The notes under the pieces were generated by a model. That model saw nothing but the letters and a program-made list of their open reading frames with translations. It was not told the origin of the DNA and did not search any database. A stretch of DNA of 64,000 bases from Ilumatobacter sp963746265 (GTDB lineage: Bacteria; Actinomycetota; Acidimicrobiia; Acidimicrobiales; Ilumatobacteraceae): positions 121,006-185,005 of the forward strand of contig CAVVAM010000001.1 in assembly GCA_963746265.1 (NCBI GenBank), in the 5' to 3' direction. Shown here one piece after another: positions 41,566-51,098 of this stretch; the first letter of the stretch is position 1, and every line of letters starts with the position of its first letter. The position numbers and the translations under genes are program-made.

Positions 41566-41784
41566 GTGGGCAGTGTCGTCGCGCTGGGTGAGACCGACGA
41601 ACTGGAGGGGTTCGCGCTCGCCGGCGTCCGGGTCGTCGCCATCGGAACCGGCGCCGATGCGTTGTCGGCATGGGAGGCGCTCGACGAGGACGTCGGTCTC
41701 GTCATCCTCTCGTCGGCGGCGGCTGCGGTGTTGCGCACCGAGCTCGGCGGCCGGCCGGAGATCCTGACGGTGGTGATGCCGTGA
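41566..41784 (+). CDS. V/A-type ATPase subunit F
   Basis: 72 aa from a GTG. A short Rossmann-like fold: VVALGETDELEGFALAGVRV then DEDVGLVILSS, which matches subunit F (start VVxxGDxxxxxGFxLAGV, then GLVxI). It sits on the central stalk and modulates ATPase activity. Shorter than the usual 100 aa because the C-terminal helix is missing. Its stop overlaps the GTG of subunit E. Confidence 0.8.
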   Translation: MGSVVALGETDELEGFALAGVRVVAIGTGADALSAWEALDEDVGLVILSSAAAAVLRTELGGRPEILTVVMP

Positions 41785-42326
41785 CCGCCGACCTGCTCGA
41801 CCGGCCCGCGGAGGAACGCCTGATGTCGGCGCTGGATCCGGTCCGAATCGCTCTGCTCGCCGATGCTCGTGCCGACGCCGCGCGGCTCGTCGAGACCGCC
41901 CGCGACGAAGCGGACACCTTCGTCGAGCGCGCTCGCCGCGACGCCGACGAGACCGTCGAGCAGGCTCGCCGCCGCGCCGAGGCAACCGCCGAGGCACATG
42001 CCGCGCGGGTGCTGTCCCGGACACGGCGAGACGCCCACGCGACCGTGCTGCGGGCGCGCGAGGACCTGAGGTGCGAACTCGTCCGGCGGCTGGGTCTCGC
42101 AATCGAGCGGATGCGAGCTGATCCTCGCTATCCGACGCTCCTCCAGCAGCTCGAGGACGCGGCGCGAGCGCAGCTCGGCGAGGGCGTACTGATCGAACGC
42201 GACCCACCGGACGGCGGAGGGATCGTGGCCGTCGAAGGATCGCGCCGGGTGGACTACCGGCTCCCGGCGTTGGGCGAACGAGTCCTGGAGACGCTGGGCG
42301 AGGAGGTGGCGACGCTGTGGAGCTGA
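41781..42326 (+). CDS. V/A-type ATPase subunit E (peripheral stalk)
   Basis: 181 aa from the GTG at 41781 (GTGA overlap with subunit F). A long helical region with Ala/Arg/Glu repeats (ARADAARLVETARDEADTF) is followed by a globular end (TLGEEVATLWS), the architecture of subunit E, which pairs with the G/H subunit and anchors A3B3. It overlaps the subunit A start by ten bases. Confidence 0.75.
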   Translation: MTADLLDRPAEERLMSALDPVRIALLADARADAARLVETARDEADTFVERARRDADETVEQARRRAEATAEAHAARVLSRTRRDAHATVLRAREDLRCELVRRLGLAIERMRADPRYPTLLQQLEDAARAQLGEGVLIERDPPDGGGIVAVEGSRRVDYRLPALGERVLETLGEEVATLWS

Positions 42327-44044
42327 ACGCCCGACCCGGTCGCGTCCGGCGCGTCAACGGTCCCGTCGTCCATCTGGACGGTCTCGGTGAGACCGTCATG
42401 TACGAGTTCGTCGAGGTCGGAACCCGCCGGCTCCCCGGAGAGATCATCACGCTCGAACGCGAGCGGGCCGTCGCCCAGGTGTTCGAGTACACGGGTGGGC
42501 TCGCGGTGGGTGAACCGGCCTGGGCGCTCGGTCGGCCGCTCACCGTCGCGCTCGGACCCGGGCTGCTCGGTGGGCTCTACGACGGTCTGCTCCGCCCGCT
42601 CGACGGTGCCGGCGACTTCCTGTCGCCGCGTGGCATGGTGCGACCGGCTGTCTCGCACCACGACGTCCGGCCCTGCGTGGCCGTCGGGGACGACGTGGAC
42701 GAGGGCGACGTGTTGGCCACGATCCCCACGGCCGGGTTCGAACATCTCGTGCTCGTCCCGACGGGCGTCGCCGGTCGCGTGGACGACATCATCCCGTCCG
42801 GCTCGTGCGCATCGGATGCCGTGATCGCCACGATCGCAGGTACGTCGGTGCGCGCCACGAGCGAGTGGCCGCTCCGGCGACCGCGCCCGTTCCTCGCGCG
42901 CAGCGACGAGCGTCGCCCGTTCGTCACCGGTCAGCGGGTGCTCGACGTCCTCGAACCGATCGCCACGGGGAGCAGCGCCACCGTGATCGGAGGCTTCGGC
43001 GAGGGCAAGACGATGTTGTTGGAGCAGTTGGCCAAGTGGGGTGCTGCGGACATCATCGTCTACGTGGGCTGCGGCGAACGGGGCAACGAGCTCGCCGACC
43101 TCGTCGACGAGCTCGTGCACCTCGTCGATCCTCGTACGGGTCGCTCCCTGCTCGAGCGCACGATCATCCTGGCGAACACCTCGAACATGCCGGTGATGGC
43201 ACGGGAGGCCAGCATCTACACAGCCGTGACCATCGCGGAGTATTTCCGCGACATGGGGGCGCATGCCGTGATCATCGCCGACTCGACCTCCCGATGGGCC
43301 GAGGCTCGTCGCGAGCTCACGAGTCGCACCGGCGCGATTCCCGCAGAGCGGGGATACCCCGCAGATCTGCCGGCATCGCTCGCGGCCTTCTACCAGCGGG
43401 CGGGTTGTGTCACGACGATCGGAGGTCGCGAGGGGTCGGTCACGATCGTCACGTCGGTCTCCCCACCCGGGGGTGACATGACCGAGCCGGTGGCATCGCA
43501 CACGCAGCGCTTCGTGCAGGCCGTGTGGGCACTCGACCGCGATCTCGCGTACGCACGCCACTACCCGGCGATCAGTTGGCAGCGATCGTTCTCGCGCGAC
43601 AGCGACGCGATCGCTCGATGGCACGCAGCCGAGGGCGATCCCGACTGGGGAGTCCGGCGCTCGCGACTCCACTCCTTGCTGAGCGAGGCGGACCGGCTGC
43701 AGGGCATCGCCGATCTCGTCGGGGTGAGCGCACTACCGACCGACGAAAGGGTCACACTGCTCACGGCCCGGCTCGCGAGCGACACGGTACTCCAGCAGAG
43801 CGCCCTGTCCGAGCACGACGCGACCTGTTCACCCGCGAAGCAGCGGGCACTCACACAGGCCGTGCTCGACGTCTACGACACGGCACGATCCGTGGGACGA
43901 GCCGGGGTGCCGGCCAGCGTGATCGAAGGCTTCGACCTCGGACGTATCGTGCGAATCAAGGAGACGGTCGATGCGGATGACGGCGCAGGTGTCGAGCGAA
44001 TCGCCGCAGACGTGATCCGCGACCTGCAGGAGCTCGCGCCGTGA
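42317..44044 (+). CDS. atpA: V/A-type ATPase catalytic subunit A
   Basis: 575 aa from a GTG. N-terminal beta barrel (GRVRRVNGPVVHLDGL), then the A-type non-homologous insert. The P-loop VIGGFGEGKTMLLEQL has Gly and Glu where GPFGSGKT is common but keeps GKT. Walker B region is HAVIIADSTSRWAEARREL, diagnostic for A subunits. It binds and hydrolyses or makes ATP in the A3B3 head. ATG/GTG-stop overlaps on both sides show one polycistronic message. Confidence 0.95.
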   Translation: MELNARPGRVRRVNGPVVHLDGLGETVMYEFVEVGTRRLPGEIITLERERAVAQVFEYTGGLAVGEPAWALGRPLTVALGPGLLGGLYDGLLRPLDGAGDFLSPRGMVRPAVSHHDVRPCVAVGDDVDEGDVLATIPTAGFEHLVLVPTGVAGRVDDIIPSGSCASDAVIATIAGTSVRATSEWPLRRPRPFLARSDERRPFVTGQRVLDVLEPIATGSSATVIGGFGEGKTMLLEQLAKWGAADIIVYVGCGERGNELADLVDELVHLVDPRTGRSLLERTIILANTSNMPVMAREASIYTAVTIAEYFRDMGAHAVIIADSTSRWAEARRELTSRTGAIPAERGYPADLPASLAAFYQRAGCVTTIGGREGSVTIVTSVSPPGGDMTEPVASHTQRFVQAVWALDRDLAYARHYPAISWQRSFSRDSDAIARWHAAEGDPDWGVRRSRLHSLLSEADRLQGIADLVGVSALPTDERVTLLTARLASDTVLQQSALSEHDATCSPAKQRALTQAVLDVYDTARSVGRAGVPASVIEGFDLGRIVRIKETVDADDGAGVERIAADVIRDLQELAP

Positions 44045-45480
44045 CGACGAGCATCGTCCCCGCACGCCTGCTGGCTCCGATCGAGGTCGGTACCGTCGAG
44101 CGCATCGAGGGGCCGTTGCTGTTCGTCACCGGCACCAGCGGCGTGGGCTGGGACGAGTACGTGCGGATCCGGCTCGGCGACGGGACGACCCGTCACGGAG
44201 TCGTCATCGACGTCGATGGCGACCTCGCCATCGTCGAGGTCTTCGAAGGGACCGACGGGATCGGGATCAGCGGCAACCGTGTGGCGTTCACCGGCTCACC
44301 CTGGGAGGTGTCGGTGACCGATCGCTGGCTCGGACGCATCTGCAACGGCCGGGGCGAGCCGCTCGACGGTGGCCCACCGATCGTCGCATCGCTGCGCCGG
44401 TCGGTGTCGGGCACGACGATCAACCCGGCGCGCCGCGACGTGCCACGCGATCCCGTCATCACCGGGGTGTCCGCGATCGACGGTCTCGCGACCCTCGTTC
44501 GGGGCCAGAAGCTCCCGATCTTCTCGATCGGCGGTCTGCCACATCTCGAGTTGGCGATCCAGATCGCAGCCCAGGCGACGGTCGAGCGCGCCGAGTTCCG
44601 CGTCGTGTTCGCCGGGATCGGCATCACGAACGCCGATGCCGACCTCGTTCGGGACGGACTCGAGGACCGCGTCCGTCTCGGCGAGGCGGCGCTGTTCATC
44701 AACACCGCCGACGACCCGACGATGGAGCGAATCCTCACACCGCGTCTCGCGCTCACGGTCGCCGAGCATCTCGCCTTCGATCTCGGTCAACACGTGCTCG
44801 TGGTGCTCACCGACATGACGAGCTACTGCGACGCCGTCCGCCAGTTGGCGGCGGCGAGGGGAGAGGTGCCGAGCCGGCTGGGCTACCCCGGCTACCTGTT
44901 CAGCGACCTGGCGAGCATCTACGAGCGGTGTGGTCGCCTCACCGACCGGGCAGGTTCGATCACCGAGCTCCCCGTGCTCACGATGCCGGCCGGTGACATC
45001 ACTCACCCGGTGCCCGACCTCACCGGCTACATCACCGAGGGACAGATCGTGCTGTCGACCGACCTCTACGCACGCAGCGTCACGCCGCCGATCGATGCGC
45101 TGTCGTCGCTGTCGCGTCTGATGCGGCGCGGCGCCGGCCCCGGTCGGACGCGGGACGACCACTTGGCGATCGCCGCCCAGGTACTCTCGCTGCTGGCCCG
45201 GGCCCGGCAAGCCGACCAGCTGGCCTCGTTGATCGGTGCCGATGCGCTGTCGATCACCGAGCAGCGGTACCTCGATCTCGCGAAGCGATTCGAGACGGAT
45301 TTCATCGAGCAGTCTCCGACAGAGAAACGATCGCTCGACGAGACGCTCGACCGGGCGTGGAAGGTGGCAGCCATGGTGCCGCGACGGGAGCTGACGGCCG
45401 TCACGCCGGACCAGATCGAGACCCACGCGCCGCATGCGTTCCACACGGGCGGCCTTGCTGGTGAGGGGGACGGGACGTGA
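44041..45480 (+). CDS. atpB: V/A-type ATPase non-catalytic subunit B
   Basis: 479 aa from a GTG overlapping the stop of subunit A. Diagnostic QKLPIFSIGGLPHLELAIQI replaces the Walker A of the A subunit, and VVLTDMTSYCDAVRQLAAA and VPSRLGYPGYLFSDLA are typical of B. It alternates with A in the hexameric head and shapes the catalytic interfaces. Its stop overlaps the start of subunit D. Confidence 0.95.
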   Translation: MTTSIVPARLLAPIEVGTVERIEGPLLFVTGTSGVGWDEYVRIRLGDGTTRHGVVIDVDGDLAIVEVFEGTDGIGISGNRVAFTGSPWEVSVTDRWLGRICNGRGEPLDGGPPIVASLRRSVSGTTINPARRDVPRDPVITGVSAIDGLATLVRGQKLPIFSIGGLPHLELAIQIAAQATVERAEFRVVFAGIGITNADADLVRDGLEDRVRLGEAALFINTADDPTMERILTPRLALTVAEHLAFDLGQHVLVVLTDMTSYCDAVRQLAAARGEVPSRLGYPGYLFSDLASIYERCGRLTDRAGSITELPVLTMPAGDITHPVPDLTGYITEGQIVLSTDLYARSVTPPIDALSSLSRLMRRGAGPGRTRDDHLAIAAQVLSLLARARQADQLASLIGADALSITEQRYLDLAKRFETDFIEQSPTEKRSLDETLDRAWKVAAMVPRRELTAVTPDQIETHAPHAFHTGGLAGEGDGT

Positions 45481-46085
45481 TCGGCGAACAACGCACTCGT
45501 GCCGGCCGCCTCCGACTGGTCGCTCGTCACGATCTGGCGACGCACGCATCCGAGCTGCTGCACAGCAAGGAGGAGGCCCTGGAACGCGAACGGATCCGAC
45601 TCGAAGGCCACGCCAAGCGGGCGCAGGAGGAGTGGATCCGAGCGTGTCGAGTGGCGACGTCGGAGCTGGTGCGGGCGAGGATGCTGGGCGCGAGCGCCGA
45701 GCTCGCGCGCCTGCACGCCGGGAACACTGCGTCGGTGACGCCCGACTGGCAGGCGTCGATGGGGATCGTGTACCCCGGCGGGGTCGATTGCGTACCGGGC
45801 CCACGCCCGACGGTCACTTCGACGGCTGCGTTGCGCCCCGCGATCGATGCCTACCGAGTGGCGCTCGCGGCGGCCGGCCCCCACGCCGCCGCATCAGCAG
45901 CGGTCGAACGCCTCGATGCCGAGCTGGCCGCGACGCGCCGCCGCCGCCGAGCCATCGAGGACCGGCTGCGGCCGGCGCTGTCATCGGCGCTGCGCGAGCT
46001 CGACCAGCACCTCGACGAGCTCGATCGGGACGAGGCGCTTCGAGTCCGCATGGCCGCTCAGCGCCAGGAGGTGAACCGGACATGA
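45477..46085 (+). CDS. atpD: V/A-type ATPase subunit D (rotor axle)
   Basis: 202 aa. Long N- and C-terminal helices (LVARHDLATHASELLHSKEE and a C-terminal ARG/LEU-rich helix) flank a small globular part; the opening TRAGRLRL parallels the family signature PTkxxLlxLk. Forms the central shaft with subunit F. Its stop overlaps the start of the universal stress protein gene. Confidence 0.85.
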   Translation: MIGEQRTRAGRLRLVARHDLATHASELLHSKEEALERERIRLEGHAKRAQEEWIRACRVATSELVRARMLGASAELARLHAGNTASVTPDWQASMGIVYPGGVDCVPGPRPTVTSTAALRPAIDAYRVALAAAGPHAAASAAVERLDAELAATRRRRRAIEDRLRPALSSALRELDQHLDELDRDEALRVRMAAQRQEVNRT

Positions 46086-46510
46086 TCACGCGCATCCTCG
46101 TGGCCGTCGACGACTCCGCGCCTGCGCTGGCCGCCGCCACGTTCGCGGTCGAACTGGCCCGGACCCTGACGGCGGAACTGCACGCCGTCACCGTCATCGA
46201 GCCCGACCGCGATCCGGACGTCATCCTCGGTCATGTGCGGGCGTTGGGCCGACGGGCCGGCGTCACGACCGCGGTCACCTCCGTCGACGGCGGCAAGCAC
46301 CCGTTCGAGGCCCTCCTGGCGGCGGCGCTCGGCTGCGATGCCGACCTGATCGTGATGGGCCGCTCCGACAAGCGGACGACCGGTCGTCCATACGTCGGCA
46401 GCCAGACCGAGCACCTGCTCGAGTTCACCGAGATCCCCGTGGTCGTCGTCCCACATGTCGGTGTGCCGTCGACGCGAGCAGTCCCGACACGGGGACGCAG
46501 TCGTGCCTGA
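46082..46510 (+). CDS. Universal stress protein (UspA family)
   Basis: 142 aa. N-terminal ITRILVAVDDSAPALAAATF and C-terminal ADLIVMGRSDKRTT...YVGSQTEHLL with PVVVVPH. The ATP-binding Gly pattern GxxGx9GS is only partly kept (GRSDKRTT in place of GxRGxxxx), so nucleotide binding is uncertain. Translationally coupled to the end of the rotary ATPase operon, which suggests control of the ATPase under stress or energy shortage. It overlaps the following ABC gene. Confidence 0.85.
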   Translation: MITRILVAVDDSAPALAAATFAVELARTLTAELHAVTVIEPDRDPDVILGHVRALGRRAGVTTAVTSVDGGKHPFEALLAAALGCDADLIVMGRSDKRTTGRPYVGSQTEHLLEFTEIPVVVVPHVGVPSTRAVPTRGRSRA

Positions 46511-47240
46511 GCGGCCGCCGGACACCCGCACGAACGATGTGGTCGTCGAGCTCGACCAGGTGACGAAGACGTACGAGCGGGGCGCGAGCGAGGTGCACGC
46601 CTTGACCGACGTCTCGCTCGCCGTCGGTGCGGGAGAGCTCGTCGTCTTGCTCGGACCGAGCGGGTCGGGCAAGACGACACTGCTGAACATCCTGGGTGCG
46701 ATCGAGCCGGCGACCTCGGGTCGCGTCGTGGTGTCGGGCGTCGACGTGACCGCACTCGCGGGTCGCGAACTCGATCGGTACCGTCGCAACCAGATCGGCT
46801 TCGTGTTCCAATTCTTCAACCTCGTGCCCACGCTGACGGCGGGCGAGAACGTGGAGGTGATCGCCGAGCTGAGTGGCCCGACTGCCGGGCGTCGATCCGG
46901 TGAGGCGCTCGGCCAGGTCGGGCTGGCCGGCAAGGTCGAGCACTTCCCGGGCCAACTTTCGGGTGGTGAGCAGCAACGGGTGGCGATCGCCCGCGCGCTC
47001 GTGAAGGATGCGCCGCTGTTGCTCGCCGACGAGCCGACCGGATCGCTCGATCTCGACACCGGCCGTCAGATCCTGGGGCTGCTCCGCGCGAGCGCCGATC
47101 GCGGAGGGGCGGTGCTCCTGGTCACGCACAACTCGGCCATCGCCGACATGGCCGATCGTGTCGTCCAGCTCCGAGACGGCCGGATCGCCGACGATCGGCG
47201 AGTGGCGGCCCCGGTCGCGGCCGATGAGGTCGTCTGGTGA
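46503..47240 (+). CDS. ABC transporter ATP-binding protein (LolD/MacB type)
   Basis: 245 aa from the GTG at 46503. Walker A LGPSGSGKTTLLN, Q-loop FVFQFFNLVPTLTA, signature LSGGEQQRVAIARAL, Walker B LLLADEPTGSLD and His switch VTHN. It energises the FtsX-type permease encoded next, with which it overlaps. Such pairs work in lipoprotein or antimicrobial extrusion and envelope remodelling. It also overlaps the universal stress protein gene, so the transporter may share the ATPase transcript. Confidence 0.92.
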   Translation: MPERPPDTRTNDVVVELDQVTKTYERGASEVHALTDVSLAVGAGELVVLLGPSGSGKTTLLNILGAIEPATSGRVVVSGVDVTALAGRELDRYRRNQIGFVFQFFNLVPTLTAGENVEVIAELSGPTAGRRSGEALGQVGLAGKVEHFPGQLSGGEQQRVAIARALVKDAPLLLADEPTGSLDLDTGRQILGLLRASADRGGAVLLVTHNSAIADMADRVVQLRDGRIADDRRVAAPVAADEVVW

Positions 47241-49585
47241 GCGTGTTGTGGCGGGCGACGCGCCGCGACATCCGGCGCCAACGATGGAGCTACCTGGGTG
47301 TCGCCGTCACGGTCTTCCTCGGGGTGGCGCTGTTCGCCGCCTCGTACGACGCGTTCTTGAACCTCGAGAGCAGCTATCGAGGTACCTACGACCGGTTGGC
47401 GTTCGCCGACCTCACCGTCACGGGCGGCGACGCCGGGGCCGTGGCGACTGCCGCCGCAGGGGTCGACGGCGTCGCCGCCGTCACCATCCGCAGGTCATCC
47501 GACATCCCCATCCGGATCGGTGGCGATCATGTACTGCTCGGGCGCATCGTCGAGCTTCCCGACCGAGGTGAGCCGGAGGTCAACCGGGTCGATGCGGTCG
47601 AGGGATCGATACCGGTCGGTGCGGACGCGGCCGGTCCGCGCCTGCTCGTCGAGCACCACATGGCCGGACACTTCGAGCTGCACCCCGGCGACGCGATCGA
47701 GGTTCGCGTCTCGGGTCGATGGCAGACGGTCGACGTCGCCGCGAGCGTGGTGTCGCCGGAGTACATCTGGCCCGCCCGAAGCCGTCAGGACCTGCTCACC
47801 TCGGCCGACGACTTCGGCGTCTTGTTCGCGACGACGGCCACGTTCGATTCCCTCGACCCGGTCACCGGCGTGAGCGAGGTGCTCGTCCGGTTCGAATCGG
47901 GTGCCGACGCCGCGGACATCACCGCCACGCTCGCCGCCGCCGCCGGGACCGGCGCCGAGGTTCAGACCCGCTCGGAGCAACCCTCGAATGCGGCCCTGCA
48001 GGAGGACGTGTCGGGCTTCGGCGAGCTGTCGTTCATGTTCCCCGTCCTGTTCCTGGGTGCGGCAGCGATGGCGACGTTCGTGCTGCTCAGTCGGCTGGTC
48101 CGCTCCCAGCGTGCCGAGATCGCGTCGCTGCGCGCGAACGGGATGGCCACCCGCCAGATCGCTCTCCACTACCTCGGTCAAGGGGTGGCCGTCACCGCCG
48201 TTTCCGGTGCCATCGGGGTCATCGTCGGCGTGATCGCCGGTCGGCTCGTGACCGGGTTGTACACACGTGCGATCGACGTGCCCGACACCACGACCGGGTT
48301 CCACGTCGGCACGATCGTCGCCGGACTCGTGCTCGCGGCCGCCGCCGGGGCGGCCGCCGCAGCTGCACCTGCGGCGGGCGCGGCGCGCGCCGACCCTGCC
48401 GCGTCGTTGCGCGGTGTGGCCCCGGCCGGGCGCGGCGGGCGCAGCCTCGTCGAGCGACTGGTGCCACCGCTTCGGCACCTCCCCGCGCGCTGGCGAATGG
48501 CGGTACGGGGGATCGGACGTGATCGCCGCCGCTCGTTGTCCACGATCGTCGGTGTCGTGTGCGCATTGGTACTGGTGCTGGCGTCGTGGGGGATGATCGA
48601 CACGGTCGAGATCCTGCTCGACCGCCAGTTCACCGACGTCCAGCGGCAGGACGCACAGGTGTACTTCGATGCCGACGAGGTCACGGCGCTCGCGGCGGTC
48701 CGAAAGCTGCCGGGCGTCGAACACGCCGAGGCGGTGGGCCAGGCAAACGTCATCGTCGGCAGTGACCACGACGACTACGCCACGGTACTGCTCGCGTTCG
48801 GGCCGACGACCGAGATGCACGGGTTCGGAGCGTCGGGTCCGCCCACCGGCGGCCTCGTGGCCGGACGATCACTGGGCGCCTTGCTCGAGGTCGGGGTGGG
48901 CGACACGGTCACGATCAGCGCGGCCGGGGCCGGGGCCGGATCGTCGTCGGTCTCGATGCGTGTCGAGGGCTTCGTCGACGAACCCCTGGGAACGTTCGTC
49001 TACGCCGACCCGGCCTCGGTCCGACCTCTCATGACGAAGGACGTGGCGACGGTCATGGTGCGATTCGCCGAGGACACCGACCGCCAGGAGATGCGCCGGG
49101 TCATCACTCGCGTGCCCGGCGTCGTCGCTTACGCCGACTCGCGGGCGCTCTACGACACCGCCCAGAGCTTCCTCGGCCTGTTCTACGCGTTCGTCGGGGT
49201 GATGCTGGCGTTCGGAGCGCTCATGTCGTTCGCCCTGATCTTCGCCATCACGAGTGCCAATGCGGCCGAACGGTCTGCTGAGCTCGCCGCGATGCGTGTC
49301 AACGGCATGTCCCCGACGCAGCTCGGCCGCCTACTGGGAGGCGAGAATCTCGTGCTCACCGCAGCGTCGATCGTGCCCGGTCTGGTCGCCGGCTGGGCGG
49401 TGTCCGCACTGTTCATGAGCAGCTTCAGCAGCGACCTGTTCGACTTCGGCCTCCACATGCGGATGCGAACGCCGATCATCGCAGCCGCCGCGGTCGTGGC
49501 CGTCAGCGCGTTCGCGCACTGGCCCGCATCGCGCATGATCGCTCGACTCGATCTGGCAGAGGTGGTTCGCCAGCGATCGCAGTGA
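47237..49585 (+). CDS. FtsX-like ABC transporter permease
   Basis: 782 aa with two FtsX-type units. An N-terminal helix (YLGVAVTVFLGVALFAASYD), a large extracytoplasmic domain and three helices (LFLGAAAMATFVLLSRLVRS onward) are followed by a second unit (TIVGVVCALVLVLASWGM, another external domain, FYAFVGVMLAFGALMSFALI and two more helices). This eight-helix double-MacB layout is the usual long actinobacterial form. It works with the ATP-binding protein encoded directly upstream (4-bp overlap). Confidence 0.9.
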   Translation: MSVLWRATRRDIRRQRWSYLGVAVTVFLGVALFAASYDAFLNLESSYRGTYDRLAFADLTVTGGDAGAVATAAAGVDGVAAVTIRRSSDIPIRIGGDHVLLGRIVELPDRGEPEVNRVDAVEGSIPVGADAAGPRLLVEHHMAGHFELHPGDAIEVRVSGRWQTVDVAASVVSPEYIWPARSRQDLLTSADDFGVLFATTATFDSLDPVTGVSEVLVRFESGADAADITATLAAAAGTGAEVQTRSEQPSNAALQEDVSGFGELSFMFPVLFLGAAAMATFVLLSRLVRSQRAEIASLRANGMATRQIALHYLGQGVAVTAVSGAIGVIVGVIAGRLVTGLYTRAIDVPDTTTGFHVGTIVAGLVLAAAAGAAAAAAPAAGAARADPAASLRGVAPAGRGGRSLVERLVPPLRHLPARWRMAVRGIGRDRRRSLSTIVGVVCALVLVLASWGMIDTVEILLDRQFTDVQRQDAQVYFDADEVTALAAVRKLPGVEHAEAVGQANVIVGSDHDDYATVLLAFGPTTEMHGFGASGPPTGGLVAGRSLGALLEVGVGDTVTISAAGAGAGSSSVSMRVEGFVDEPLGTFVYADPASVRPLMTKDVATVMVRFAEDTDRQEMRRVITRVPGVVAYADSRALYDTAQSFLGLFYAFVGVMLAFGALMSFALIFAITSANAAERSAELAAMRVNGMSPTQLGRLLGGENLVLTAASIVPGLVAGWAVSALFMSSFSSDLFDFGLHMRMRTPIIAAAAVVAVSAFAHWPASRMIARLDLAEVVRQRSQ

Positions 49586-49821
49586 CATCGGTCTGCTCCG
49601 TGAGGCGACGCCGGCGTGTGCGCCGTCGACACGAACGAAGATTCCCGAGCACGTTCGGGCACGATCACTCGCGATGGCGGCCACCCGAACCACCGTTCGC
49701 GGAATCCCACCGCGACGGAACCCGTGGGTGCATCGCGACCTGACCGCCGACGTTCTCCGTGTGGACGTCGGGCCTGACGCGGCAGCTCGATCGTCGCCCG
49801 ACGATGTGGAACGCTGATGCG

Positions 49822-50910
49822 ATGCCGCTGCACACTCCACTCTGCGACGAACTGGGCGCCCGTCTGCCGATCTTCGGGTTCACGCACTCGCTCGACGCAG
49901 CGATCGCGATCAGCCGGCACGGTGGCATCGGCGTCTGGGGTGCCACCCGGAGTACGCCCGGCGAGATCGAGGTCGGTCTGACACGCATGGATGCCGAACT
50001 GGGCGATCTGCCGTACGGCATCGACCTCGTGATCCCACCCGGCATGCCCGAGCGAGACGACCGCGCCGAGATCGAAGCCGCCATTCCCGATGAGCACCGC
50101 CGCTTCGTCGCGTCGCTCCGGGAGCGCTTCGACATCCCCGACGACGGGGTGCCGGGCATGAGATCACGGTTCGTGCGCAGTGAGGCCACGGCCAGGGAGC
50201 AGGTCGACGTGGCGATGGACTCCAACCTCCGAATGCTCGCGCTCGGCATCGGCAGCCCCGAGTGGGTGATCGGCCCCGCGAAGGATCGTGGCATGAAGAT
50301 GATCAGCTTGGTCGGCCAGCCGAAACATGCCGAACGTGCGTTGCGCGCCGGCGCCGACATCCTCGTTGCGCAGGGCTACGACGCAGGCGCCCACACCGGC
50401 ACGGTCGGTACGTTCTCACTCGTGCCCAAGATCGTCGACGTCGCCCGCGACGTCCCGGTCGTGGCCGCCGGTGGCGTGGCGACCGGTCGCCACATCGCAG
50501 CTGCACTCGCGATGGGTGCGCAGGGGGTGTGGCTCGGTACGGCCTGGCTGCTCTGCGCGGAGGAGCACACCGCGCCGGAGGTTGCCGTCAAGTTGATGGC
50601 GGCCGAGAGTGCGGACACCGTGATCTCACGGGCCGACAGCGGCAAGACGCTGCGTCAGGTGCGCACGGCGTGGAGCGACGCATGGGCCGCCGACGATGCC
50701 CCGGCGCCGCTGAAGATGCCGTATCAGGACATCCTCGTCGGCGACGTGCTCGGGCAGATCGAGCGGCACCGCGTCGAACCGCTCATGCACGCACCGGCGG
50801 GTCAGAGCATCGCCTACTTCCACGAGCTGACGACCGTCGCCGAGGTGATGACCGGGCTCGTGCACGAAGCCGAAGCCACGCTCACTCGGCTCCGGCGGCT
50901 GACGGGCTGA
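49822..50910 (+). CDS. Nitronate monooxygenase-like flavoprotein
   Basis: 362 aa from the ATG at 49822; an in-frame ATG at 49804 is possible. TIM-barrel FMN protein of the 2-nitropropane dioxygenase family: LPIFGFTHSLDAAIAISRHG at the start, ADILVAQGYDAGAHTGTVG as the phosphate/FMN motif with the family His, then VVAAGGVATGRHIAAALAMG and GVWLGTAWLL. Probably oxidises nitronates or acts as an enoyl reductase-like flavoprotein. Single gene with a 236-bp upstream gap lacking recognisable signals. Confidence 0.85.
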   Translation: MPLHTPLCDELGARLPIFGFTHSLDAAIAISRHGGIGVWGATRSTPGEIEVGLTRMDAELGDLPYGIDLVIPPGMPERDDRAEIEAAIPDEHRRFVASLRERFDIPDDGVPGMRSRFVRSEATAREQVDVAMDSNLRMLALGIGSPEWVIGPAKDRGMKMISLVGQPKHAERALRAGADILVAQGYDAGAHTGTVGTFSLVPKIVDVARDVPVVAAGGVATGRHIAAALAMGAQGVWLGTAWLLCAEEHTAPEVAVKLMAAESADTVISRADSGKTLRQVRTAWSDAWAADDAPAPLKMPYQDILVGDVLGQIERHRVEPLMHAPAGQSIAYFHELTTVAEVMTGLVHEAEATLTRLRRLTG

Positions 50911-51098
50911 GGGCCGTCCGAGACCCCTGAGCTGATCGAGTCGCAATGGCGACGCCGCCGACCGTCACCTCGTCATTGCATCCGATCAGTGGGCCCGCTG
51001 ACGGCGTCGGATCGTTCGAGCGCAAGGCACGACGAACCCGAGCTGACGTTCGTCACCGGGCGGTGAGGCGCAACGCCACGATCGGGCGATCCGACCCG

